From NCBI GenBank assembly GCA_025024175.1, contig QCXZ01000064.1, positions 52,721,325 to 52,785,324 of the forward strand: a DNA stretch of 64,000 bases, written 5' to 3'. Made by a program: the position numbers and the translations under genes. The DNA comes from Rhyzopertha dominica (taxonomy: Eukaryota > Arthropoda > Insecta > Coleoptera > Bostrichidae). Shown one piece after another: positions 47,639-59,297 of the stretch. Each line of letters starts with the position of its first letter. Positions within the stretch are counted from its first letter, which is position 1. The notes beneath the pieces were generated by a model that did not search any database, was not told the origin of the DNA, and saw only the letters and a program-made list of their open reading frames with translations.

Positions 47639-48601
47639 GAGCGCTGCAAACGATGATTTTTAGTTTTAGCACTTATTTTCTCGAAAACTGTACATTTTAG
47701 AGGTATGGTATGTTATACAAAATATCATTACAATTCAACAAGGAATGCAAAAATGTTAAAATATACGGGATGTTCTATTTAAAATAATAAAGTTGGTATG
47801 CTTTTCCGGTATAACCAGAAGTGAATTGTTTTCAAAAATATTTTTACAATATACAGTATATAAAACTGGATCACTTTTATATAAAAAAAGTTTTTCATAT
47901 TTTCAATAGTTGTGGAGTTATGGAAGAAATACGTTCACCTGGCCCACCCTGTATTATGTACTACTTTTTTCGGTACCCAAACTTTTGGTACAGTACCACG
48001 CAGTTTTTTTTACGCCAGCTCTCGGTATAAAATGTTTGTTTGGACTAAACAAAGGAAAATTGAACTAGAAATTACAATCATCCGTTAGTTGTTAACGAAT
48101 TAGTCTAGTTTACTTCACAGGCAAATCCCGGCTTATGTGATATACCTGCTCAAGTTGAGTTTAAATCAATTCGTAATCTCTGCGTTCGCATCCCTTCCGC
48201 TGAATTAATCCTGATTAATCTAACCTTGTGGCCGCACGTGTTAAACACATTAGTCGTACGGGAAATTAACGACATAATTTACCGACACATATTCTAGTGC
48301 ACGCTTTCGATTTTCTGCGGAGCAGATTTTCCTTATCTGCTCACGTACTTTTCAGAAAGCAATTGGGAGGGCAGCATGGCGGCACCGTTAATCCCACTCC
48401 TTCGGATGCGATACACAAGGAGGGCACGACTGAAGTTCTCGGCTTCCGCGTAAGCCTGTGATATCTTGCTCGTGTTTATTGTTGTCTAAATTCGTATACA
48501 CTTCCTGCCTCTCACACGTATCTAGTTGCCAAAAAGGAAAAATTATTAAGGTTGTGCTTATGGATACGTACAATGTGTTTCAATCAGTCACAGTATCTCC
48601 A

Positions 48602-48646
<45 letters not shown>

Positions 48647-50851
48647 CCAGTGAGTGGTGGTCGGTATTAAAATTAAACTGTTGATGATACTGAATTCGTT
48701 ACGGTTGTGTGCAACTCTGAAATTTCTCTCACATTTGCTACACCTACATTATAAATTAATTTTGGTTTGCTACAGCGCTCTCTTTTGTGGTTGTAATTAT
48801 ATAACTCCACGATAAAATAACTCTAAGAGTTTCTGGAAAGCTCGTTAGCGTAGAACCTGTCTGGGAATCTTTCTCGAAGACAATAAGAATGACATATTTT
48901 TACAATCCTTAAATACAAAAATCAACTAATGGAAGGGTCGGAAGAAATAATGTCAAGCAACCAAACTTATAACTAAAGCAAGTAAACTTTCCGATATTGA
49001 AATGATAAACCCTAAGATGCAAATATGCGGTATTTCATGATTGTATATATATATTAGAAAAAAACTGTATTTTTTTAATAACTAAAAAACAATCTACTCG
49101 AGATACCAACAATGTTAAAGAAATTGATTGAAATTGCACCCGACAGTGGAAAGTCTCGTGTTTGTAATTCTATGTTGATTCTATACAATTTTTAACAGAA
49201 AGTTTTATTCCACCTACCACTATATAAACGTATAAGATGTAAATACATCTGCGCCAGAAGCCAGGAATCTTATTCGTTAACAATGTTCTAAACAAACTTT
49301 GTCAACAAAAGCACTCATCTTCTACTGAAAGAATTAAGACTGAACATGTTTAACACTTGTTAACGCCTTGTACAAAATAAACTTGAGTTATTAAAAACTT
49401 CATTAAACCGATTCGATTAAATCATTATAATCTCAAAAACCACATTAAAGCTCCAGAGTCAACTGTCGAACGACCTAACGAAACATAACGAGATTTAACC
49501 ATTTTACTCTTTAGATTACAGGAGTAATTGTCAATTGTAATTATAACTATTTAAGGCAGGTGTAATGTGCCTGTATTTTCTTTCAAATCCTGTATTTCAA
49601 GTGCATGTTATATTTAAAATAACTGATACGTTGTATAGTCTTTAAAGTCCCTGTGACTGAGAATTGCTAAAGATGTTTCTGACAATGCCACCGTCTAAAA
49701 TACAAACAGTCGCTGCAATATCATTTTTTTCTTTATGCCATTTGAATCGCGAATAGTAAATATTACGCATTTTAATTTTACTCATAGACTGATTAAGCAT
49801 TGCAATGGGAACACAAGAAATGTCTACAAATTGTAATCATAATTACGTTATTAGAGAAAAATGCAAATCAGTTTACTATATAGAGTGTGAAGAAGTAAGC
49901 CTCGTATGATGAAAGTTTGTAGCAGGCGGAATTCTAGAAGTCTTTATTGAGATCTTCTAATATTGTACAAATAACGTTCATATATGAAATACTAAACACA
50001 ATTTTACATTTTAAGCGGAGAAACATAAATTAATTTAAAGAATATTTCGAACCACACTTCATGCATTGCTCTAACATTATATGTTTTTGCGATACAATAC
50101 CAAGAAGGATACCTATATGACCTTGAGAATAAGACTGTAATTTCGGGACTGCTCGGCCAAACAACACCAAGTGAGAGGTATTGTAAGACCAATTATAAGC
50201 AATGTTAACATCCTTAAAAAGAAGACCAATCAATCTCACATAACATATTGATTTATAGAAATTTTATAGTATTCAGGTAATTTATCAAAAGATACGAGTA
50301 GATATGAATGTCTGCCAGTACCACAAAAAGCTTCTTTCATATATTTTATATCTCTGACTAGTGCTGTCCTTACATGCAAGCTTTGTAGGAGTATGATTGG
50401 GATTGGCAGCATATATTTTTCTTTTGACATTGTCAGGCGATGTTGCTTTGAAGTGATGGATTCAAATACTGCAATGTAATATAAGATATGTCTCAAATTT
50501 TACTGCATATTTAAAACAAAATCTTACTTAACAGACATTCGCTGTTGAATGATATTTTATCGTCATCATGATCCCTTCATGTTAATCTTAACTGATTTAT
50601 ACAGCGATATTCATACCTCTTCATCTCAATGTACCTATGTACAAACGTTAGTTAAACATTATTGTAGAAAATTTCTGTAACAGCAGGAACCGTTTTTCGG
50701 GAATCATCTGACCTTTAAAGTCTACTAACGTTTTCAATCCAATTGTGCTGGTCCGAAAGCCGAACGGTCTAATCCATGACCCACTAACGTTCGAAATGCG
50801 ATTTTGTTCTCGCGGTAAATGTTAATTCGTTAATGGAAGCATCAATCTTAC
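47639..50851. other. Giant intron near exon 50852-50962
   Basis: A GC-richer block at about 48185-48460 contains TAATCC and TGATTAATC core sites of homeodomain proteins (48206-48222). An (ATT)n run is at 48605-48645. No other element or exon recognised. Confidence 0.35.
48605..48645. repeat. (ATT)n microsatellite
   Basis: About thirteen ATT units. Confidence 0.95.
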
Positions 50852-50962
50852 CTCCGAATACGTCACAGCGCAGGCTGAACGATGCCCCTTCGGAAAACGG
50901 ACCGACGACCGAATTCAGCGGCGCGCCGGACTCGTTCGTGATCACAATCTTCTGTGGAGGAA
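50852..50962 (-). CDS. Sidestep-like protein, exon for first half of Ig2
   Basis: The acceptor is ctttgttccag and the donor gtaaga on the minus strand. The exon is 111 bp, two bases plus 36 codons plus one base. It encodes PPQKIVITNESGAPLNSVVG, PFSEG and then SLRCDVFG, the strand-B cysteine of an Ig domain. The leftover G joins the GA of the next exon to give Gly, so the protein reads GG-KPLPKVTW, the exact Ig-domain B-to-C turn expected of Sidestep proteins. The partner exon is 34 kb away at 16561-16773. Exons for the signal peptide and first Ig domain should lie beyond the right edge of the window. Codon use is GC-rich against an AT-rich intron, which supports coding status. Confidence 0.9.
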
Positions 50963-51446
50963 CTGGAACAAAGATAATTCAAAATTAATAGATAATCGAT
51001 AAAGCAATTATCGGAAGTTAGCTTGCTGGACAATGGAAAGAAATCGACACTGACGTACCATTGGGAATAGTACAGGGGGAAGAGACCGTAACATGTCGTA
51101 ATCGATATGACTTGGTAGATACACGGTAAGCATACCTGGGAAGATCTTAATAAAGTTATCAAAAACTGGTAGAAAATAAATTGCTTGAGATTTTAATAAT
51201 TTTCATTTGTTTAAGCGTAAACAAACAACGGCTCCTACTGGCTTTGTTTTGAAAACTAATGCTTGCTACCGTTTTACATAACCGGTGATTCCACCTAAAG
51301 ATAAGTTTGTTAATTTACAATAGAGATAAAAATACAATAACGCTTTTAGTGACTCCTCCGTTACGTTCAAAACAGGCAGATGGCGCTGGAAAAGTGCCTC
51401 TCTGTGGCTAACCTGTACCAATGTTACCCTGTTGTCATAATATTAC

Positions 51447-52160
51447 TTCCACATCCAAGGTATGGAAAGTATTGTATCGGGAAAAAAAATTTCAAAAATT
51501 TTTATTTGCTCATTCGCTTTAAAATGGTCGAAAACGCAAAAAAAACAAAATTTGAGCAAAAACAAATTTCTTGTCTGTGTGTCTGTATGTCTGTGGTATT
51601 GTTTGTGGACACGATAACTTTCGAAAGACTTAATATATGAACTTGAAATGTGGCAAACGCATAAATCTCAACTACCCAAAGCNACCTATTATTTGTGGGG
51701 TAAGTATGATATAGGNAAGGGGACGAAATTGGGGGTAGCTACCCTTTTTGCAAATATTTATTTTTTTTTTCGTTTTAGTATGTGATTAGTATTATAACTG
51801 CAAGTATTATTCGTTCTTATAACTTTTCGGTGCAGCAAACTGTTTAGAAGATATTAGCAAAAAAGCGTCATTTAAAGAAAGCGGTTTTTCCTAAATATCT
51901 CAGAATATATTTAATATATTCAAAAAATGGAAATACCATCAGATATAAAATAAAATTTCTCACAAAAAGGGTATTAGGAAATTTATTCAAAATTTTGACA
52001 TTTTCGAAATATTTCCAAAAAACCTAATTTGGACCCTGCTAGTACGATTTTTTTTTAAATTTTGGTATTATATAGAAAATCAAATTTCTGATCAGAAAGC
52101 ATTCTTGTAATGTTATTTTGGCAATTGGATGTGGAAGTATTGATTCAATTTGCAGCGGTT
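51447..52160 (+). repeat. Repeat family X, copy with internal deletion
   Basis: Begins ttacttccacatccaagg, carries the inverted ttggatgtggaagtatt at 52122-52138 and ends in cagcggttttttt. Compared with 57452-58335 it lacks about 200 bp before the right inverted motif. Contains ambiguous bases at 51683 and 51716. The internal tgtctgtgtgtctgta and gataactttcgaaag segments are shared between the copies. No transposase or RT seen. Confidence 0.8.
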
Positions 52161-52267
52161 TTTTTTATTGTAAACACCAATTCTACGCTGTACTGAGCAT
52201 TAGCTTATGTGGTTAATTTTTCATGGACAATTGAGATCATATAGGTTCATATTTATTTTGATAAATA

Positions 52268-52441
52268 ATTAGGTTGTCCAGAACATGTATTTGTCATCCA
52301 GCCGCCATTTTTGAATGCTCTTGACAGCGTTCTGAATAGATAAATTTACTGCTACTGCTACAATTAGGTTGTCCAGAACACGTGTTTATCATCCAGCCGC
52401 CATTTTTAAATGCTTTTGGCCGCATTCTGAATAGGCTAATT
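52268..52441. repeat. Direct duplication with 95-bp period
   Basis: attaggttgtccagaacatg at 52268 recurs at 52363, followed in both by catccagccgccattttt and ttctgaatag. The copies differ at several positions, so the duplication is not recent. Ambiguous bases at 52443, 52449 and 52482 follow. Confidence 0.9.
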
Positions 52442-52861
52442 CNGAAGANAGCGGTGAGCTGTGGCATATAAATTTGAGCAANATACCGAGAACCCCATGA
52501 CTACTTATTTGCCCTTTTAAATATAGGTTTAGGCTTTCGCGCCCAAGGTTTGTAGAAAACTGTGTTATCGGGCTTTCTGGCCGTCGGCATCCTCAGAGGT
52601 CTGTAAGTGCTTCTGTCTTGGTTCGACTTCTGTTTAATTTTATTACATTTGTCTGAGTCTGTATCCTAAATTTCATCTAAACCTAATTTTTTTACACATT
52701 CAGTCGTCTTTGGTACAAATCCTTAGTAGAAGTAATCTAGTCACTCGTTACCACGTCATCTATCTATTGCCGGTATCATCTGATAAAAACAACAAGATAC
52801 CTAGAACTCTGTGGTCGTCAGATTTTGACGCATAGTAGATCATCAGAAGTATTTCAAGCAC

Positions 52862-53224
52862 TGATCTCTAAATAACTGGATGTCGCTTATATACCAAAAT
52901 GCATGTAAATTATTTGTGATAGATTTAAGCCACCTTAGCGCTTCTAGCCGCTGGTCTTTGTACTAAAATTTTGACAAAGGTTCGCTTCTGCGATAAATAT
53001 GACGTTAATGATTAACGGTTAAAATCGCGAACTCATCACCTGTCTGCATATTTCCGAAAGATGATCGTTGTAGTGTTTGGGTGAGAAACATGTGCCGTAC
53101 AAACTGGATGTTAAGGATCTAACCTAAAATTTGAACGCGCCGCTAAATTTATAGTACGAGTACCAGGGTTTCTACTTATCACAGTTTTGAATGACTTATG
53201 CGACGTCCAGTTATTTAGAGATCA
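52862..53224. repeat. Inverted repeat, 25-bp core, 313-bp loop
   Basis: tgatctctaaataactggat at 52862 and on is matched in inverted form at 53200-53224 with one mismatch in 25. Weaker inverted similarity extends on the outer side (tttcaag). Possibly the inner parts of a worn foldback element. Confidence 0.75.
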
Positions 53225-55940
53225 ATGATTTCAAGTTTCCAGTAGGATAAATTATTATATATCTACCAACTAAGGCAAAANTTGTGGAACTAAAGTTGTG
53301 AAATCGTGGCAATGTTTTGACCGAACAACAGTTTAAAATAAGGTACGTAAGATGTAGGTAATCCATTTATTATTATATTCCGTGATGGGCACAATAGAAC
53401 ACAATCAGGGTACTAATACAACTTTATTGTTTCTAGTTTCATTAGAATCATGGGTGGACGGACATTGGAAGAACGAATACGAAACAAACTAATACTAAAA
53501 TTAAACTCCCCCTGTAATAAACAATGTTACGAAAAAACACAGTTGGACGAAGGAACGTAATAAAAAAAGCTTAAGGAAATCCAATTCGATTGGTAATTTG
53601 GTATTATTCTATCCGAATTGCTTGAAACAGAAGTTGAAATCATTTAAAAGTCAAAATGTTGACGTTTTGTGACGTACATTGAATTAGTGTTACCATCTAA
53701 CGACAATTTGTCGAATTAAAAATTTTCAACAGATTTTGAAACACAAATACCGGTGCTTTAGGTATCTTGGCAGCTTCGATGCCATTTTGACATTTTCTGA
53801 CATCAAATAAGGCAGGAGATTGTAACTTCTGATATCGTGATCAATTAAATGAGACTCGAACCAGGGTACTTTGCCTCCCTGCTAAATTATAAAACGGGTA
53901 TTCTGCGCCAATTGTTGCAGTTTGTAAAAGGTAGAAAACATGCCTACAGTGAATCAGACCGATTGCTTATGCGTTTTTTCCTTCTTCTGTTGAGGTATCT
54001 TTAAAGCTGTTAGGTTCTGAAAACCGTATTAAACGTAATAATCTTAGACAGCAATCATCTGCGTATATTTTCGATGGAGCAACATTAAGATGGTTTTCAC
54101 CTTCTTCTTCATCATCTTTTCAGTAGGTGAGCATGCCCACAACATTTTTCCATGAGCAACTGAAGAAATGTTACTGAACTTGATGGTCATCTGTAAGAAA
54201 TGATATCGTGCATGATCGCGTTAATCGTAAAATAAACGAATTTTAATCCCTTTGAACCAATATGATGATGTACAAGCCCGGCTTCCTACAACTTGGTTTA
54301 TTAAAAATTTAACTAACTCATCATGCCGCTCTGCCATATTTTTTTGGAAGGTGAAGCCATTTTTTCCTCCCGATTGACCCAAAACAGCTTTGTAATACAT
54401 ATACTTTATCGTTATTAAGCAAAGCGCTATATTTCTCACATATTGCATGCTTCATTACATAAAATTAATACAGCTTCTTGTACCGATGTTTGTTGGAAAC
54501 CCAAATTGGACAAGATGAAATTTAATCACGTACCTAATAAAAAAGTACCTGTTGAAATATGATAATGCACGGCAAACTGGCACGCAGCAGGAAGACCTAG
54601 AAGCAAAAAAGTTGAGAATCGAAATAACTTGCGGAATGTGCAAAGTGTTTCAGATAACGGGGTCAACCAACGGGGATGAATGGATGAATGCCTTTGACCG
54701 AAGGAGCGCCTGGAGATCATAATTCGGGCTTGGGTAAATCGTAGATACCTGCTTGGTTACCGACATATTTACGACCTTAATTAATTAACTCTATCTAACA
54801 ATTGTTGGTTACCGTCGGATGTTGCTGTTAGTATGTTCTTGATAGGGCCGATATTTCCGAGTCAGTAGCGCGCACTTCAATTGAGGCAACATGGGAATAT
54901 CTAAACTGCTTCAGGATGTAACTAGCAGGACTGGGATCAGTTGCTGAACGAATTAATTAACTAAATCTATGTACATTATCATGGGCGACTTGTGTAATTG
55001 CTACGTGTTTTCACAGATCCCTAGTTATATACATATAGCAGTAAAGTATCATAGATATTGAATAAGAAATACTCTTTACTGTATTGTATTTAGGTAAATA
55101 GCTCAACAAGATAATTCCCAGTGCATCTTTAATAATAGCAATACAATCAGTCAGTGAAGATTGTTCCGCTACGAATATTTGTTTATTTACAAATATTTGA
55201 TTATCAGTCTTATCAAACTGCATATAGGCTGCCTTATGAGCCTTTTTTCAGAAAAAAAGAAACGTTTGTGAAATGTACACGTCAGGGTATGACGTGNACC
55301 ATTAGCGACATATATGGATGACGAGAGCAGCAGATGTGCGGACCTGCTATGGTGTTAATGTTAGTCCGTTAGGTAGTGATCCTAGTAACAGACAGATGGC
55401 GTTTCATGTTAACCATGGAATAGTCTATAGTGGGATCACAGAACAGAAGAAGTGATCACGTGTAGTCCACATATCTATCACGTGATCGCAACCCCTTCCC
55501 TTCCGAAAAGCCCATCTTAAACCGCACAACAAATTTTAATATTTACTTTTTCTGAGGAAACATAACCTTACTTTTAGCGAACGTTCAGGTTTGGAATTTG
55601 CAACAAAGAAGTTTATTCAAGGATGCTATATGGTAATATACAAAGCAATCCAAAGCACAGAGGTAAACCGAATTAGACGAAACACGAAAACACGAATGGC
55701 CGAATTTCGGTCGATCGGTAAGGTTGGCTAGTGTGAAACGGGGTTGATGCAGATCTCCATCGGTTGCGAAGAACCAATAGGAAAGCTGCGTTTAAAAAAG
55801 CACGTGAAGAACAAGCTTCTTTATTGCCCATCTCTTGGGTGATCCAACTAAACCGGTGAAGCTACTCCATTGCCATCGACGGGAACCTGCACTAGGTTGC
55901 AAAAGGTTACCGCAGTATGTCTAAGTATTGCCAAAGGCCT
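53225..55940. other. Stretch without recognised gene
   Basis: Probably 5' intron of the Sidestep-like gene. A GC-richer patch at about 55280-55510 and another at about 55690-55930 stand out. The latter may be worn LINE sequence ahead of the RT fragment. A 48-bp splice-bracketed stretch at 54549-54596 is listed under rejected items. Confidence 0.3.
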
Positions 55941-56649
55941 TTGACTGTGTTGACCCTGTAATACTTATTCGTAAACTGTATTGTTACAATCTCCGTTCAA
56001 GTAGCTGTGGTATTATCACCTCATTTCTTTCTGGTCGTTCACAGAAAACTATTTTTTTGAGCTTTCTGATGAACTTCCTCTAAATGTTGGTGTGCCTCAG
56101 GGCTCAGTGTTGTTTTTAACGATCTGCCTCTCTGTATCGATCAGGGTGCAGTAACTTTATTTGCCGATGATACTACAGTCAGTTCCAAGGGCACCAACAT
56201 CGACATCATGACAATACTTCTCGAGCCAAGATTTATGACTGGTGTGTTAGTAATTGTCTTGTTATGAACAAAGATAAGTCAATTCGGATGTTATTTTCAC
56301 TTAGACATGTTTCTATGGACTTCGCCAATTGCTCTAACTTCCTGGGAGTCACTCTTGATTCAAGACTGCTATGGCATGCGCATGGTGAACAAATAGAAAA
56401 AATTCTTAATAAAAACTTCTTTATTTTGCGGAACCTCGGTAAACATGTTTCGAGAGACACTTTAAGGGTGGCCTATTTCGGTCTAATACACATTATTATT
56501 TCATATGGATTGTTGCTATGGGGTCACTCTTCTATTAGAGAACAAATATTTGTACTATATAGACGCGCAGTACGCATTATAGAAAAATTAAGTTTAGAGC
56601 TGACTGCAGAAATTCATTCAAATATCTACAAATACATATATAGGGTTTA
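55941..56649 (+). pseudogene. LINE reverse transcriptase fragment (FADD type)
   Basis: Reads FDCVDPVILIRKLYCYNLRS from 55941 (RT block with the first catalytic Asp). After a frame change come NVGVPQGSVL, a short deletion, LFADDTT at 56157-56177 (catalytic block C) and, in a further frame, NFLGVTLDSRLLWHAHGEQI and YFGLIHIIISYGLLLWG, which are the thumb and post-RT motifs of Jockey/CR1/I-like LINEs. Several frameshifts and a lost segment between GSVL and FND mark it as dead. No 3' tail is evident. Confidence 0.85.
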
Positions 56650-57451
56650 ATATAGGATTTTCTATAGCAATGCAAGATTCTAATGCTATTTTGATCTAAA
56701 TAATGATTATTTGTTTTTAATGCAAGCCTGAATAAAATCTTTTGTGTTTTCATTAGAATTTATACTTTAAACATATTCTCCAGTCAGTCAGTGTCCCATA
56801 GATTTAACATTAAGTTTAATGCATTGCAGTTCGCAAATACCTTTTCTGTTCAACGTATTGGTTCTGACGCTTGTTGTTTACTGGCAGAACCCCTTTTATT
56901 ACAAACCTATTAAGTTTACCTTTAACGCAATCCAACACGTCTGGTATTTTGGTCTTTGTTTCTATTTATCGATATCTTACACTGCGTAATAAATCATAGC
57001 AATCAGTACCTCTTTCTACCTTCTACAGAGAAGGCAGACAAAGTGAAAAACTTTTATTACGCAAATGCTGTATGTGAACGGATTAATGTCTCAACTAAAC
57101 TTTTGTCATTTGGTCTTCACTACAAATAATGTACCGTAAGCAGTTACGAAGATTTCGGAAATCAGTTATATTTTTCTCAGTACAGGAATTCGGTAATAAT
57201 CTGCATTATTCTGCAATTTTTCAAATTTCACCTGTTTTCAATATGAAAGGGTGCAGTTGTGAACGACCTTTTTGCTGTATAATAGTATAAATTATCAACT
57301 AATTTTCTTATACAATGTAGGGTCATGCAGAAATTATTTAAGGTGCAGTTTTTTCTTATTCATGGACACGTAATAACTTACAGCAGCTTGTACTGAAGGG
57401 CGGGCTAAAATAATCTGATTTTTTTTTGTATGCAAAATAAAAGAAATGTAT
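56650..57451. other. Stretch without recognised feature
   Basis: AT-rich. The first few hundred bases may still be LINE 3' sequence but have no motif. Nothing else seen. Confidence 0.3.
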
Positions 57452-58335
57452 TACTTCCACATCCAACGGATGAGAAGTATTGTATCGTGAAAAAAAATTT
57501 CAAAAATTTTTATTTGCTCATTCGATTTAAAATGGTCGAAAACGCAAAAAACCAAAATTTGGGCAAAAACAAATTTCTTGTCTGTGTGTCTGTGGTTTTG
57601 TTTGTATACACGATAACTTTCGAAAGAATTAGTACATGAACTTGAAATTTGGCAAGCGTATAAATCTCAACTACCCAAAGCGACCTATTGTTTGTGAGGT
57701 AAGTAGGATATCGGAAAGGGGACGAAATTGGGGAGTAAATACCCTTTTTGCAAATTTTTATTTTTTTTATATTTTTTTCGTTTTAGTATGATTAGTAGTA
57801 TAACTGTGAGTATTATTGGATTTTATAAATTTTCAGTGCAGCAAACTGTTTAGAAGATATTAGGAAATAAGCGTCACTTAAAGAAAACGGTTTTTCGTAA
57901 ATATCTCCAAATATATTTAATATATTCAAAAAATGAAAATGCCATCAGATAGGAAATAAAATTTCTCACAAAAAGTGTCTTAGAAGATTTATTCAAAATT
58001 TTGACATTTTCGAAATATTTCCAAAAAACCTATTTTGGTCCCTGCTCGTACGATTTTTTTTAAATTTTGATAATATATAGAAAATCAAATATCTGATCAG
58101 AAAGCACTTTTGTAATTTTTTTGTTAAGTTAATAATTTTAGAGTTATTTGAAAAAACCTATGTTAAAATTTATATATTTTTGCTAATATCACGAAGACTT
58201 TGTCTTAGAAAAAATGTGTTGAGAGACAAAATGCTCAAAATCTGATTACTAATCGTACAGTATAAGAAATAAAAACGTAAATGTCGTTTTGACAATTGGA
58301 TGTGGAAGTATTGATTCAATTTGCAGCTTTTTTTT
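57452..58335 (+). repeat. Repeat family X, longest copy
   Basis: Starts ttacttccacatccaacg at 57452, has the inverted ttggatgtggaagtatt at 58297-58313 and ends in ttgcagcttttttt. It shares the whole length of copies 51447-52160 and 29447-29900. The 17-bp inverted motif near both ends suggests a DNA-transposon-like structure, but the right motif is not quite terminal because conserved sequence continues about 20 bp beyond it. Confidence 0.8.
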
Positions 58336-58738
58336 TAATATAATTTTCTATTAAGCAAATACTTTGATATCTTAACAATCAGGTACAAAAATCACAATAT
58401 TGACAACGGACCGTTTTCTTACTTCTATTTTTACTCATCATATTCTGTTCAACTTATAAATCAATTTCCTTAATCTTTTTTTAATTCTTCTGTGCTGCTA
58501 TTGTTTTTCTGATTTTGCTTCCGAGCCATCATCGTAAACGAGCTTATACAAAATACCCCAAAATCTTCAATTGGGAGGGCTTTTGGTATGTTTGTAAAAT
58601 TATCAAATCGGTCGTGGAATTTGACGTAAGAAAAACAATAAAAATCGTATGTCAACTTATGCGTCAATTCATGTTATATTTATGTACAACAGTGAATTCG
58701 ATTTTAAATGTACAAATCTGTTCTTCGTAATGTCCTTA

Positions 58739-59297
58739 TTCTTGATGATGATGCCAGCTGATCCATTGGATATTCCTAAACGAGAATTGTATCATGCATC
58801 TGATCCTAGTAAAATGAAATAAGATGATAAAGTTAAACTTACCGCAAAATTTTCTAACTAATAACTCGTTTGGGTAGCTATTAGTGAAAAACATGAAATT
58901 TCGGACACTCATAACGGATCGTAGTGTGACGTCACAAGTATGCCTAGATGAGTGTATCAAACGCGGGCTAGTTCCTTGCATTCAGGACATTGGTAGAAAT
59001 AGTGTGTTATGTTGGCCTGACTTGGCAACTGTTCACTATGGAGGTATTGTGACATCAATACGAATAATGAAAATATCGATTTTGTTCTGAACAACAAAAA
59101 CGCACCAAATGTTCCTCAAGCACGCGGGATTGAATGATTATGGCCATTGTGTGAAATGAAATATTTTCAAGGAAAAAGTCCAGCACAAAGTTGAAATGGT
59201 TTCAAAAGAATTTTTCAAAAAGTTATAAAAATTGTAGCTGCAAGGTCAGGAAAAGAAGTAATGGGCAGTGCTTGGAAGAGGCTTCGAGAAATCTGAT
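58739..59297 (+). pseudogene. Tc1/IS630-like DDE transposase remnant
   Basis: Across several frames it reads LDDDAS (first catalytic block), KVKLTAKFSN and LVWVAISEK (the 'kyLvWvAIS' strand), SQVCLDECIKRGLVPCIQD, then LCWPDLATVHYGG with the second catalytic Asp, and NVPQARGIE followed by a stop where 'RpIEdFW' is expected. It ends with GKEVMGSAWKRLREI and a stop at about 59297. This covers most of the catalytic domain with frameshifts and stops. The minus-strand remnant at 14323-14712 belongs to the same group. Confidence 0.78.

Noticed and set aside
53960..54110. YADD in a minus-strand frame, suggesting a reverse transcriptase
   Set aside because: None of the neighbouring RT motifs are present; the four residues are chance.
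54549..54596. 48-bp minus-strand stretch with good acceptor and donor, 16 codons
   Set aside because: The peptide does not resemble Side Ig1 or any domain I know; kept out of the exon list.
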